Part shown: piece by piece, positions 1 to 6,788 of the stretch
Layout: the number at the start of each line of letters is the position of its first letter
Position numbering within the stretch: the stretch's first letter is position 1
Source of the DNA: Sulfuriferula multivorans
GTDB taxonomy: Bacteria; Pseudomonadota; Gammaproteobacteria; Burkholderiales; Thiobacillaceae
Assembly: GCA_010365175.1 (NCBI GenBank)
Contig: JAAFGW010000080.1
Span: 1 to 10,804 of the forward strand
DNA length: 10,804 nucleotides
Direction of reading: 5' to 3'
Notes under the pieces: generated by a model
Databases searched by the model: none
What the model saw: only the letters and a program-made list of their open reading frames with translations
Told to the model about the DNA's origin: nothing
Position numbers and translations under genes: made by a program

Positions 1-75
1 AGCGAAGTAATCGGGCCGAGGCCGCAAATCGCCCGAAAGTCGCTCAAAAAATGTGATAGCAAATCAATCACTTAG
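1..75 (+). CDS. Possible 3' end of an upstream gene (partial)
   Basis: A frame is open from the first base to a TAG stop at 73-75, encoding 24 residues that end ...KKCDSKSIT. The stop overlaps a strong Shine-Dalgarno-like stretch (AGGAGGA, 74-80), a spacing often seen between adjacent genes in an operon. I recognise no family in so short a tail, and an open stretch of this length can arise by chance. Confidence 0.2.
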   Translation, partial: SEVIGPRPQIARKSLKKCDSKSIT

Positions 76-85
76 GAGGAGCGAC

Positions 86-133
86 TTGAGAGCATATGAA
101 CAATTGTTGGCTCAACAACCCGGTGTCAATTAA
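86..133 (+). CDS. Possible 15-codon mini-ORF before the DUF2971 gene
   Basis: AGGAGGA at 74-80 sits five bases before a TTG at 86. The frame reads MRAYEQLLAQQPGVN and stops at TAA 131-133. It is in the same frame as the DUF2971 gene, whose ATG lies 18 bases after the stop. It may be a leader peptide coupled to that gene, the surviving start of a damaged small gene, or chance. The ribosome binding site is the only strong evidence. A second reading from ATG 96 gives 17 unrelated residues and has no comparable site. Confidence 0.25.
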   Translation: MRAYEQLLAQQPGVN

Positions 134-151
134 ATCGGGGGAAGATTGAGC

Positions 152-836
152 ATGAGGCTTTACCACCTAACCACAGCAGAATATGCAATCAGCAACATTG
201 GGCTACGTCGGCTGAAGATAGCCCGTTTCGGCGATCTGAACGATCCTTTCGAGCTTCTAGCAGCGGAATTGGAAGACAAAGACTTTAGAAAAGCAGTTAA
301 GAGCTGGAAAAATGAATTCCATAACACCAAAGGCTTACTGTGCTTCAGTGAAAGCTGGCATAACCCCGTCTTATGGAGCCACTATGCAGACAAACATCGA
401 GGCGTCTGTCTAGGCTTTGACATCCCCGATGAGTACGCCATTTCCAGTCAGTTACAACAAAGAAAGAGTATCCGTCCGCTTCAAGAACAACGATCCAAAT
501 CAAGGGTTGGCCCCTGAGTTTGTCAATGAACTCCTTCGCACAAAATATGAGCATTGGGTCTATGAGGGGGAACGCCGAATGTTTATGAGTCTCGATGAAG
601 GCACAAAGGAAGGTGGCCTTTTTTTCTACCCCTTCGATAGCAGCCTGCTCTTGAAAGAAGTCATCGTCGGTCCGCACTGCGCGATTCCACTAGATCGCAT
701 CGAAAACCTCGTAGCAAAAACTAATGGATCAACTTCAATAACCAAAGCACGTTTGGGCTTTACCCGGTTTGAAGTTGTTCCGGATCAACGGTATGAACGA
801 AAAAAGAAGCAAGCTCCATCTAACAAGCAGGTCTAG
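152..836 (+). pseudogene. DUF2971 family protein, broken by a frameshift
   Basis: The first part (152-517 frame) carries the usual DUF2971 signatures: an N-terminal YHLTT, then GDLNDPFELL, then LLCFSESWHNPVLWSHYADKH followed by GVCLGFDIP. The second part continues one frame over (417-836) as PVSYNKERVSVRF through GERRMFMSLDE and KEVIVGPHC, which is how the C-terminal half of this family normally reads. The two join smoothly as ...DEYAI-PVSYNKERV if one T is removed from the TTT at 441-443, so a single-base insertion explains the break. Rejoined, the product would be about 227 residues. ATG 152 is preferred over TTG 146 because the GGGGGAA at 137-143 is well spaced for it. The family function is unknown. 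A sequencing error cannot be excluded. It is the only plus-strand protein gene with convincing family support here and looks accessory. Confidence 0.75.
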
Positions 837-845
837 CCAACCTAC

Positions 846-861
846 AAAAGCTAGCGCTTTT
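846..861 (+). terminator. Weak hairpin after the DUF2971 gene
   Basis: AAAAGC pairs with GCTTTT around a TAGC loop, ten bases after the pseudogene stop. The four T of the right arm are the only U tract and it is followed by GCGG, so termination here would be weak at best. Confidence 0.3.
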
Positions 862-887
862 GCGGCCGGCTAACCCTTAACGTTCAA

Positions 888-924
888 AAAACGAAACCGG
901 GACACATGGCCCCGGTTTCGTTTT
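888..924. terminator. Bidirectional terminator between the DUF2971 gene and sodB
   Basis: ACGAAACCGGG (891-901) pairs with CCCGGTTTCGT (911-921) around a nine-base loop. Flanking A residues at 886-890 and T residues at 922-924 extend the stem and form U tracts in both directions. The minus-strand U tract (six T) is the better one, so its main job is probably to end the sodB transcript; it also sits correctly to stop plus-strand transcription from the left. Confidence 0.8.
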
Positions 925-925
925 C

Positions 926-955
926 AGCTTGGAAGCGCAACGCTTCCTGAAAGCT
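926..955 (-). other. Hairpin just downstream of the sodB stop
   Basis: GGAAGCG (931-937) pairs with CGCTTCC (941-947) around CAA, and AGCTT/AAGCT extend the stem beyond a three-base bulge. It begins two bases after the sodB stop and precedes the main terminator. It has no U tract, so it more likely shields the mRNA 3' end than terminates. Confidence 0.5.
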
Positions 956-957
956 AC

Positions 958-1539
958 TTAAGCGAAATTCGCCTCAGCAAACTTCCAGTTCACCAGCTTG
1001 TCGAGGAAGGTCTCAACAAACTTGGGGCGGGCATTGCGGAAGTCGATGTAATAGGCGTGCTCCCAGACGTCGATGCACAGCAGCGGCGTGTCGGCGGTGG
1101 TCAGCGGGGTGCCGGCGGCGCCCATGTTGACGAGGTCGACGGAGCCGTCGGCCTTTTTCACCAGCCAGGTCCAGCCGGAACCAAAGTTGCCGACGGCGCT
1201 GGTCTGGAAGGTTTTCTTGAATTCGTCGTAGCTGCCCCACTTGGCATTGATGGCGTCAGCCAGTGCGCCGCTGGGTGCGCCGCCGCCGTTGGCGGTGAGG
1301 CAGTTCCAGAAGAAGGTGTGGTTGGAAACCTGGGCTGCGTTGTTATAGATGCCACCCGATGCGCTTTTGACGATGTCTTCAAGCGACTTGCTCTCGAACT
1401 CGGTGCCCTTGATCAGGTTGTTGAGGTTGGTCACATAGGCCTGATGGTGCTTGGCGTAGTGGTATTCAAAGGTTTCCTTGGACATGTGTGGTGCGAGCGC
1501 ATCCATGGCGAAAGGCAGTGCTGGCAAAGTGTGTTCCAT
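958..1539 (-). CDS. sodB: Superoxide dismutase, iron type
   Basis: Cytosolic enzyme that converts superoxide to hydrogen peroxide and oxygen. The 193-residue product has the usual bacterial Fe-SOD length. It has all four metal ligands: His27, His74 (in VSNHTFFW), Asp157 and His161 (in DVWEHAYYIDF). Gln70 in the AAQVSNH helix, next to His74, is the arrangement of iron enzymes, whereas manganese enzymes supply this glutamine from another loop. No signal peptide is visible. I chose ATG at 1537-1539 over the frame opening at 1575 because it gives the normal MEHTLPALPF start and has an AGGAGAG Shine-Dalgarno just upstream. It is a single-gene unit with its own terminator, pointing away from tRNA-Pro. 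Metal use cannot be settled from sequence alone, since cambialistic forms exist. Confidence 0.95.
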   Translation of the reverse strand: MEHTLPALPFAMDALAPHMSKETFEYHYAKHHQAYVTNLNNLIKGTEFESKSLEDIVKSASGGIYNNAAQVSNHTFFWNCLTANGGGAPSGALADAINAKWGSYDEFKKTFQTSAVGNFGSGWTWLVKKADGSVDLVNMGAAGTPLTTADTPLLCIDVWEHAYYIDFRNARPKFVETFLDKLVNWKFAEANFA

Positions 1540-1743
1540 AACTCTCTCCTCAATTGAACAAACAACAACAGACAAGTGTGTCGAACTAACCTTACAGTCT
1601 TATGCGTGATCCCAAGGATTAACAAATCCAGGGACGCACTTGAACAGGTGTAATTAGATGACCACAGTGAATTTTGAATGAGTCGGACAGCGTTGTCTGA
1701 CAGAAGTTGCGATGTGCTGGATTCCTGCACTCACAATAAAAAC
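1540..1743. other. Gene-free stretch between sodB and tRNA-Pro
   Basis: This stretch should hold the sodB promoter, reading leftwards, but I see no convincing -35/-10 pair. The closest is TTGTTA with CATAAG 16-17 bases later on the minus strand, which is weak. On the right, the minus strand has five T right after the tRNA-Pro CCA, and there is an imperfect stem at 1682-1701. No protein-coding signal stands out. Confidence 0.4.
1682..1701. repeat. Imperfect inverted repeat
   Basis: GTCGGACA pairs with TGTCTGAC around GCGT, with one G-U pair if transcribed on the plus strand and one A-C mismatch on the minus strand. It lies between sodB and tRNA-Pro. It could be an operator or a 3' processing structure, but nothing in the sequence decides between them. 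Confidence 0.3.
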
Positions 1744-1821
<78 letters not shown>

Positions 1822-1866
1822 GAAGCCGGCTATTCTAACAGAGGAGCCGCGTCCGGAGGAAGCCCG

Positions 1867-2244
1867 TCATCCCAATATTTTCAGGATGGCGTTGATTTCT
1901 GCGCGCAATTTGCGCGTGTCCAGCCCGGCTGTATCAGGGGATTTTTCGGGCGGCGCTTCCGCATCGTGCTCCAGGCGTTGGCGTGCACCACTGATGGTGA
2001 ACCCTTCTTCGTAGAGCAACTCGCGGATGCGACGGATCAGCAGGACTTCATGATGTTGGTAGTAACGTCGATTGCCACGCCGCTTGACCGGACGCAGCTG
2101 GGTGAATTCCTGCTCCCAGTAACGCAACACATGTGCTTTGACCGCACATAACTCGGACACTTCACCAATAGTGAAGTAGCGTTTTGCCGGAATCGGCGGG
2201 AGTTCACTCCGTGCTGGGCGTTCCAATTTGGGCGCCTTCGACAT
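1867..2244 (-). CDS. MerR-family transcriptional regulator
   Basis: A 125-residue DNA-binding protein. A MerR-type winged helix-turn-helix occupies roughly residues 23-90: YFTIGEVSELCAVKAHVLRYW, then the wing with RPVKRRGNRRYY, then the helix containing VLLIRRIRELLYEEGFTI. The C-terminal third is short and acidic with no cysteine cluster, so a metal-sensing role is unlikely and the ligand is unknown. A gene of this type directly after ihfA is common in betaproteobacteria, but I know of no established target for it. It overlaps the 3' end of ihfA by 41 bases in a different frame. The ATG at 2242-2244 therefore depends on translation inside ihfA, and coupling is likely. Starts further inside would remove only the basic N-terminal tail and shorten the overlap, so the exact start is less certain than the identity. 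Confidence 0.85.
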   Translation of the reverse strand: MSKAPKLERPARSELPPIPAKRYFTIGEVSELCAVKAHVLRYWEQEFTQLRPVKRRGNRRYYQHHEVLLIRRIRELLYEEGFTISGARQRLEHDAEAPPEKSPDTAGLDTRKLRAEINAILKILG

Positions 2245-2515
2245 GAGACTTGAGCTTCTGACTGGCGTGGAAGGTCACCACGCGACGCGCGGAAATCGGC
2301 ATTTCTTCACCCGTTTTCGGGTTGCGACCTGGACGCTGGGGTTTTTCGCGACATTGAAAATTGCCGAAACCGGATAGTTTGACGATGTCACCCTTTTCGA
2401 GCGACGAACGAATTTCGTCGAAAAAGGATTCGACAACATCCTTGGCTTCGCGTTTATTCAAACCCACTTTGTCGAACAGAAGTTCAGCTAGATCCGCTTT
2501 TGTTAGGGTGGTCAT
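2204..2515 (-). CDS. ihfA: Integration host factor, alpha subunit
   Basis: A subunit of the IHF heterodimer, a nucleoid protein that binds specific DNA sites in the minor groove and bends them sharply. The product is 103 residues, close to the usual 96-100. It has the N-terminal helices (LTKADLAELLFDKVGLNKREAK), the GFGNF turn near residue 50, and the beta-arm RPGRNPKTG (61-69) whose proline at residue 66 is the intercalating residue of the family. Position after pheT, as in E. coli, supports alpha over beta or HU. The gap to pheT is 35 bases. No strong Shine-Dalgarno is visible before the ATG at 2513-2515, so translation may depend on coupling or be modest. Confidence 0.95.
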   Translation of the reverse strand: MTTLTKADLAELLFDKVGLNKREAKDVVESFFDEIRSSLEKGDIVKLSGFGNFQCREKPQRPGRNPKTGEEMPISARRVVTFHASQKLKSHVEGAQIGTPSTE

Positions 2516-2550
2516 AGTTGTATTGTCAGGTGTGGCTCGTTAATCCGGTG

Positions 2551-4896
2551 TCACGCACGCAAGCTGGCATTGCATTGACGACGCGCAGTTTCAACCAGTT
2601 TTTGCACTGAATCTTCCACTTCCTGATCCGTCAATGTGCGTTGAGTATCTTGCATAACTACCCGGATAGCAAGGCTTTTTTGGTTTTCTGCCATGCCTTT
2701 TCCACGGTAATCGTCGAATACGTCGATCGAACGCACCTGAGCCGGGGCACCCTCACGCAAGGCGGCCAACAACTCACCCGCCGGCGTTTGGACGTCCAGC
2801 ACAAACGCCAGATCGCGCCGCACCAGCGGAAAACGTGACACAGTCGCATGGCGCGGCACGCCCCGCTGAGCAAGCACTTGGGCATCAATTTCGAACAGCA
2901 TCGGCGCTGAGGATAAATCAAACGCCTGCACCAATCTCGGATGCAAGGCACCGATCCAGCCTATCGGCTTGCCGTCATGCCATAGCTCGGCGCTTTGCCC
3001 TGGATGCAGCGCCGGATGAACGCCCGGCTGCGTATCTAATGCATGACCGAACAGGCGTTCGATGTCGCCCTTGAGATCGAAGAAATCGACACGTCGCGCC
3101 GAGGCGCCCCACTGCTCCGGCAACACTTCGCCGTAAATGACGCCGCCGATTTTCAGCGGTTGCTTGGCCAGCGATGCATACACCCGTCCCAGTTCAAAAA
3201 TGCGCACCCGTTCCTGCTGACGGTTGAGGTTATGGCGCAGGGTCTCGATCAGCCCACCCCACAGCGTGGTGCGCATCACCGACAACTGGCTGGCAATCGG
3301 ATTGGCCAGTGGCATCGGCTTGGCATGGGGATCCAGCGCCGTCTCCCACGCCGGATCAACAAAACTGTAGGTAATGACCTCCTGGTAGTCCAGCCCCACC
3401 AGCATCTGGCGCAGGATATCGTCGGGCAATACGGTTTCATCTTGCGGCAACATGCGCGAGGGCGCGGCCGGCGGCTGGGCCGGGATATTGTCGTAGCCGA
3501 ACAGGCGCACCGCTTCTTCGATCAGGTCTTCCTCGATGACGAGGTCAAACCGGAAACTCGGCGGCGTGACAATCAACGTGTTGTCATCACGCTCGACCAA
3601 CGCACCCAGTGCGGTGAGATCGCGCACCACCTGCTCGGTATCCAGCTCGACCCCGGCCACACGCTTGAGGCGTGCCAGCCGCAGCGTAATCGGGGTGCGC
3701 TGCGGCAACACGGCCACGGCCTCGGTGATGGGCCCAACCTGACCACCGCAAATATCGATCAGCAATTCCGTTGCACGCTCCATCGCCAGGCGGGTGGCGC
3801 CAAAGTCGACGCCGCGCTCGAAACGATGGGATGAATCGGTGGACAGGCCCAGCCGACGTGCCCGTCCGGCAATCGCCGCAGGTGCAAAGAAAGCAGCTTC
3901 AAGGAAAACATCCACGGTGAAGCGCTCCACGCTGCTCGGCTGTCCGCCCATGATGCCGGCTAACGCCACGGGCCCGTTGGCATCGGCAATCACCAGCATG
4001 TCGGGTGCCAGTTCAGCGATCTGGCCGTTGAGCAGTTTCAATTGCTCACCCGCACGCGCCATCCTCACTTCGATTTCACCCTGAATGCGCGACAAGGCGA
4101 AGGCATGCATCGGCTGACCGAGTTCAAGCAACACGTAATTGGTGATATCGATCGGCGCCAACAGCGGACGGATGCCGCTGCGCTCCAGTCGCTCGGCCAT
4201 CCAGCGTGGCGTAGTCGCCTGCGCGTTGATGCCGCGTACCACGCGGCCCAGATACAGCGGACACGCTTCGCTTGCCATCACCAGCACCGGCACCGTGTCC
4301 TGAATACGGGTTTCAACTTCGCGAACTTGCGGCAACCTGACTTCGGCGCCGGTAATCGCGCCTACTTCGCGTGCAATCCCCTGCATCGACAAGCAGTCCG
4401 CGCGGTTAGGCGTGAGCTTCAGGGTGATGAGCGTGTCATCCAGATTGAGCCAGCTGCGGAAATCCTCACCTACCGGTGCATCATCAGGCAGTTCCATCAG
4501 GCCATCCGCTGCACCTTCCAGGCCCAGTTCTTTGGTCGAACACAGCATGCCGAAGGATTCAACGCCGCGGACTTTGGCTATCTTGATTTCAAAGCCGGGC
4601 AATATCGCCCCAGGGCGGGCGCATGGCACTTTGAGACCGGCCGCCGCATTAGGTGCGCCGCACACGATAGTAATAGGCGATGCCTCGCCGACATCAACCT
4701 GACAGACGCGAAGACGATCGGCATCGGGATGCTTTACCGCCGACAGGATTTCGGCTACCACCACGTTGTTGAATGGTGGCGCGGCCGGGGTCGAGGCTTC
4801 CACCTCCAGCCCGGCCATGGTCAAAACATGGGAAAGCTGTTCGGTATCGAGCGCAGGGTTAACGAGATTGCGCAGCCATGATTCTGGAAATTGCAT
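2551..4896 (-). CDS. pheT: Phenylalanyl-tRNA synthetase, beta subunit
   Basis: The large subunit of the alpha2-beta2 enzyme that charges tRNA-Phe. At 781 residues it is close to the 795 of E. coli. In order, an EMAP/OB-type tRNA-binding domain begins near residue 42 (FNNVVVAEILSAVKHPDADRL). B3/B4 editing-domain sequence follows, including RMARAGEQLKLLNG and LAGIMGG near residues 280-325, then a B5 domain. A catalytic-core-like region contains YQEVITYSFV. The C-terminal FDX-ACB anticodon-binding domain covers about 684-781 (FPLVRRDLAFVL to the end). The gap after pheS is 12 bases, so the two are surely cotranscribed and probably translationally coupled, in keeping with a fixed subunit ratio. 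No frameshift or missing block is visible. Confidence 0.97.
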   Translation of the reverse strand: MQFPESWLRNLVNPALDTEQLSHVLTMAGLEVEASTPAAPPFNNVVVAEILSAVKHPDADRLRVCQVDVGEASPITIVCGAPNAAAGLKVPCARPGAILPGFEIKIAKVRGVESFGMLCSTKELGLEGAADGLMELPDDAPVGEDFRSWLNLDDTLITLKLTPNRADCLSMQGIAREVGAITGAEVRLPQVREVETRIQDTVPVLVMASEACPLYLGRVVRGINAQATTPRWMAERLERSGIRPLLAPIDITNYVLLELGQPMHAFALSRIQGEIEVRMARAGEQLKLLNGQIAELAPDMLVIADANGPVALAGIMGGQPSSVERFTVDVFLEAAFFAPAAIAGRARRLGLSTDSSHRFERGVDFGATRLAMERATELLIDICGGQVGPITEAVAVLPQRTPITLRLARLKRVAGVELDTEQVVRDLTALGALVERDDNTLIVTPPSFRFDLVIEEDLIEEAVRLFGYDNIPAQPPAAPSRMLPQDETVLPDDILRQMLVGLDYQEVITYSFVDPAWETALDPHAKPMPLANPIASQLSVMRTTLWGGLIETLRHNLNRQQERVRIFELGRVYASLAKQPLKIGGVIYGEVLPEQWGASARRVDFFDLKGDIERLFGHALDTQPGVHPALHPGQSAELWHDGKPIGWIGALHPRLVQAFDLSSAPMLFEIDAQVLAQRGVPRHATVSRFPLVRRDLAFVLDVQTPAGELLAALREGAPAQVRSIDVFDDYRGKGMAENQKSLAIRVVMQDTQRTLTDQEVEDSVQKLVETARRQCNASLRA

Positions 4897-4908
4897 GATG
4901 AATGCGCC

Positions 4909-5931
4909 CTAATGTGTGAATTTCTTGAGAAATCTAAGATCATTTTCGAAAAACAATCGCAAGTCGTCGACGCCGTAACGCAACATGGCAAGTCGCTCCA
5001 CGCCCAGTCCAAACGCAAAACCAACATAGCGTTCGGTATCAATGTCGACATGCTTGAATACATTGGGATGCACCATGCCGCAGCCCAGCACTTCCAGCCA
5101 GCCAGTATGCGAACACACCCGGCAGCCTTCACCACCACACATGACGCAACCGATATCCATCTCGGCCGACGGCTCGGTAAAGGGGAAGAACGAGGGACGA
5201 AAACGCACTGGCAAATCGTCGCGCTCAAAGAAGTTGCGCATGAAATCGGCCAGCACCCCCTTCAAGTCGGCAAACGAAACGGTTTCGTCCACCCACAGAC
5301 CTTCAACCTGATGGAACATCGGCGTGTGCGTCACATCGGAATCACAACGGTAGACCCGACCTGGCGCAATGATGCGCAGCGGCGGTTGATGGGTTTGCAT
5401 GTAACGCACCTGCACCGGAGAGGTATGGGTACGCAGCAATTCGCCGCCCTGCATGTAAAAGGTATCGTGCATCGCCCGCGCAGGATGGTCTTCCGGAATA
5501 TTGAGCGCAGTGAAATTATAGAAATCAGTCTCGATCTCGGGTCCGGTTGCCACCTCGAATCCGATCGAGCGGAACAAATCCTGAATCCGCGTCAGCGTAC
5601 GCGACACCGGATGCAGCCCACCGCGCGCCAGTCCCCGGCCAGGCAGCGTCACATCCAGCGTTTCGTCTGCCAACTGGCGATCCAACTCAACTTGCAGCAG
5701 GGTGTCACGGCGGTCTTTGAGCGTTGCCTCTACCGCCTGCTTGGCTTCGTTGATGCGCGCACCGGCCGTTTTGCGTTCATCAGCCGGCATTCCACCCAGG
5801 CTCTTGAGCAATTCGGTCATCTGACCGCTTTTGCCCAGATACGTGGCCTTCACCTGCTCCAATGACGGCAGGTCGGGACAGGACTGAATGGCATTCAGAG
5901 CCTCGGCAACGATTTCGTTGGGATTGCGCAT
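4909..5931 (-). CDS. pheS: Phenylalanyl-tRNA synthetase, alpha subunit
   Basis: The catalytic class II subunit; it activates phenylalanine and transfers it to tRNA-Phe. The product is 340 residues against 327 in E. coli. An N-terminal coiled-coil that contacts tRNA spans about residues 1-85. The catalytic domain follows, with LLRTHTSPVQVRYM, the motif 2 region GRVYRCDSDVTHTPMFHQVEG, FRPSFFPFTEPSAEMD, and motif 3 GLGVERLAMLRYG near residue 308. A short cysteine-rich insert, C262-x2-C265-x4-C270-x2-C273, precedes GWLEVLGCGMVHPNV. E. coli lacks it, but I recall similar inserts in other PheS proteins. The ATG at 5929-5931 has a GAGAAA upstream. The leader between rplT and pheS holds a terminator and a second stem. 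Confidence 0.97.
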   Translation of the reverse strand: MRNPNEIVAEALNAIQSCPDLPSLEQVKATYLGKSGQMTELLKSLGGMPADERKTAGARINEAKQAVEATLKDRRDTLLQVELDRQLADETLDVTLPGRGLARGGLHPVSRTLTRIQDLFRSIGFEVATGPEIETDFYNFTALNIPEDHPARAMHDTFYMQGGELLRTHTSPVQVRYMQTHQPPLRIIAPGRVYRCDSDVTHTPMFHQVEGLWVDETVSFADLKGVLADFMRNFFERDDLPVRFRPSFFPFTEPSAEMDIGCVMCGGEGCRVCSHTGWLEVLGCGMVHPNVFKHVDIDTERYVGFAFGLGVERLAMLRYGVDDLRLFFENDLRFLKKFTH

Positions 5932-5963
5932 GGCAGTTTCTCGTTTCGCTTAGTCCATTTCCG

Positions 5964-6006
5964 AATCAAGCAGCCTGCACAGTGAACCCACGATGAATGC
6001 TTGATT
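5964..6006 (-). promoter_or_regulatory. Nine-base-pair stem in the pheS leader
   Basis: AATCAAGCA (5964-5972) and TGCTTGATT (5998-6006) are perfect complements around a 25-base loop. The stem lies between the terminator after rplT and the pheS start. I see no competing pairing with the terminator strong enough to call it an antiterminator. A GTG-started 22-codon frame (5950-6018) spans the stem, with two Phe codons and no Shine-Dalgarno, so it is not a convincing pheL-type leader peptide. Confidence 0.4.
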
Positions 6007-6025
6007 GAGAAATGACACTACCAAC

Positions 6026-6048
6026 AAAAAAAGGCCTTGCGGCCTTTT
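6026..6048 (-). terminator. Rho-independent terminator or attenuator between rplT and pheS
   Basis: On the minus strand AAAAGGCC pairs with GGCCTTTT around GCAA, followed by a run of seven T. It begins 20 bases after the rplT stop. It would end the thrS-infC-rpmI-rplT transcript, or act as an attenuator for read-through into pheST. A known parallel is E. coli, where pheST is controlled by attenuation in the same gap, but the Phe-rich leader peptide is not seen here. Confidence 0.75.
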
Positions 6049-6067
6049 ATTGTGACAGTTTGACGGC

Positions 6068-6427
6068 TTAAGCCGCCAGCTTGGCCTTGACCTGCTCGAC
6101 GATCTTGGCAAAAGCATCTTTGTCAAAAATCGCGATGTCGGACAATACCTTGCGGTCAATGCCGATCTCGGCACGGGACAAGCCGTTCATGAACACGCTA
6201 TAGGTCAGGCCATGCTGACGCGATGCGGCATTGATACGGGCAATCCACAGCCTGCGGAACTGGCGCTTGCGCTGACGACGGTCACGGTACTGATACTGAC
6301 CGGCCTTCATCACCGCTTCATTGGCGACCCGGAATACGTTTTTACGACGACCGCGATAGCCTTTGGCGGCATCGAGGACTCTTTTATGACTGGCTCGGGC
6401 TGTTACACCCCGTTTGACGCGTGGCAT
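6068..6427 (-). CDS. rplT: 50S ribosomal protein L20
   Basis: Binds 23S rRNA early in large-subunit assembly. The product is 119 residues, the normal length, with the long basic N-terminal extension (MPRVKRGVTARASHKRVLDAAKGYRGRRKNVFRVA) and the globular RNA-binding end including GLTYSVFMNGL. The ATG at 6425-6427 has an excellent AAGGAGAG site that overlaps the rpmI stop, so rpmI and rplT are translationally coupled across a 12-base gap. In E. coli L20 also represses this operon by binding the mRNA ahead of rpmI; whether that holds here is open. Confidence 0.98.
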   Translation of the reverse strand: MPRVKRGVTARASHKRVLDAAKGYRGRRKNVFRVANEAVMKAGQYQYRDRRQRKRQFRRLWIARINAASRQHGLTYSVFMNGLSRAEIGIDRKVLSDIAIFDKDAFAKIVEQVKAKLAA

Positions 6428-6439
6428 GCTTTCTCTCCT

Positions 6440-6637
6440 TTAAGCGTAGGGCAACATACGTGCAACCGACTTGTGGTTGCTTGCATGAACAGTTTCCGTA
6501 CCGCGCAACTGGCGCTTACGCTTGGTGCTTTTCTTGGTGAGAATGTGACGCATGAACGCGTGCGAGCGCTTGAACTTGCCGCTACCCAACGCACGGAACC
6601 GTTTGGCGGCCCCGCTTTTGGTTTTCATCTTAGGCAT
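6440..6637 (-). CDS. rpmI: 50S ribosomal protein L35
   Basis: A small basic protein of the large ribosomal subunit. The 65 residues match the family exactly: MPKMKTKSGAAKRF at the start, then GSGKFKRSHAFMRHILTKKS and KRKRQLRG. The ATG at 6635-6637 follows an AAGGAAG site. It lies 222 bases after infC, an unusually long gap that holds the two tandem hairpin repeats, and 12 bases before rplT. Confidence 0.97.
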   Translation of the reverse strand: MPKMKTKSGAAKRFRALGSGKFKRSHAFMRHILTKKSTKRKRQLRGTETVHASNHKSVARMLPYA

Positions 6638-6788
6638 GATGCTTCCTTTTATCTCATGCGGCCAGGTGACTCCACTGCGTGGAATGCTTCACCAACCCGA
6701 CTGCACGTATTGTGGCGCTTTTAACCTGCTGGTTTAACCCGTCAGGCCTGAGAAACGTCGGTCTCATATTCGTCAATACAATCTATAT
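6638..6788 (-). promoter_or_regulatory. Untranslated leader ahead of rpmI
   Basis: This is the rpmI-proximal part of the infC-rpmI gap. It has no ORF but does have several short complementary segments on the minus strand, such as AACC-AGCA-GGTT. In E. coli the matching gap carries the L20 repressor sites, so this is where an L20-controlled structure should be sought. I could not draw the specific L20-type fold from sequence alone, and no clear promoter is visible. Confidence 0.3.

Noticed and set aside
345..677. Minus-strand ORF of 110 codons opposite the DUF2971 gene
   Set aside because: Antisense to a recognised family on the plus strand; no signatures and no ribosome site of note.
866..960. 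Resemblance to the left half of an integron attC site (GGCTAAC followed by ACGTTCAA)
   Set aside because: No matching right half (a GTTAGCC-type core) follows within the expected distance; the sequence runs instead into the sodB terminator and sodB.
1057..1557. Plus-strand ORF of 166 codons opposite sodB
   Set aside because: Gly/Val/Ala-rich translation mirrored from sodB, with no ribosome site or family features.
3043..4881. Long plus-strand ORFs of 263 and 279 codons opposite pheT
   Set aside because: They lie wholly antisense to a clear, full-length pheT, have low-complexity Arg/Gln/His-rich translations typical of a mirrored GC-rich gene, and match no family I recognise.
4891..5865. Plus-strand ORF of 324 codons opposite pheS
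   Set aside because: It is antisense to an intact pheS and reads as a shadow of its codon pattern, without domain signatures.
5950..6174. Small ORFs in the rplT-pheS gap as a pheL-type leader peptide
   Set aside because: The 74-codon frame mostly overlaps rplT, and its last 22 codons contain only two Phe codons with no ribosome binding site.
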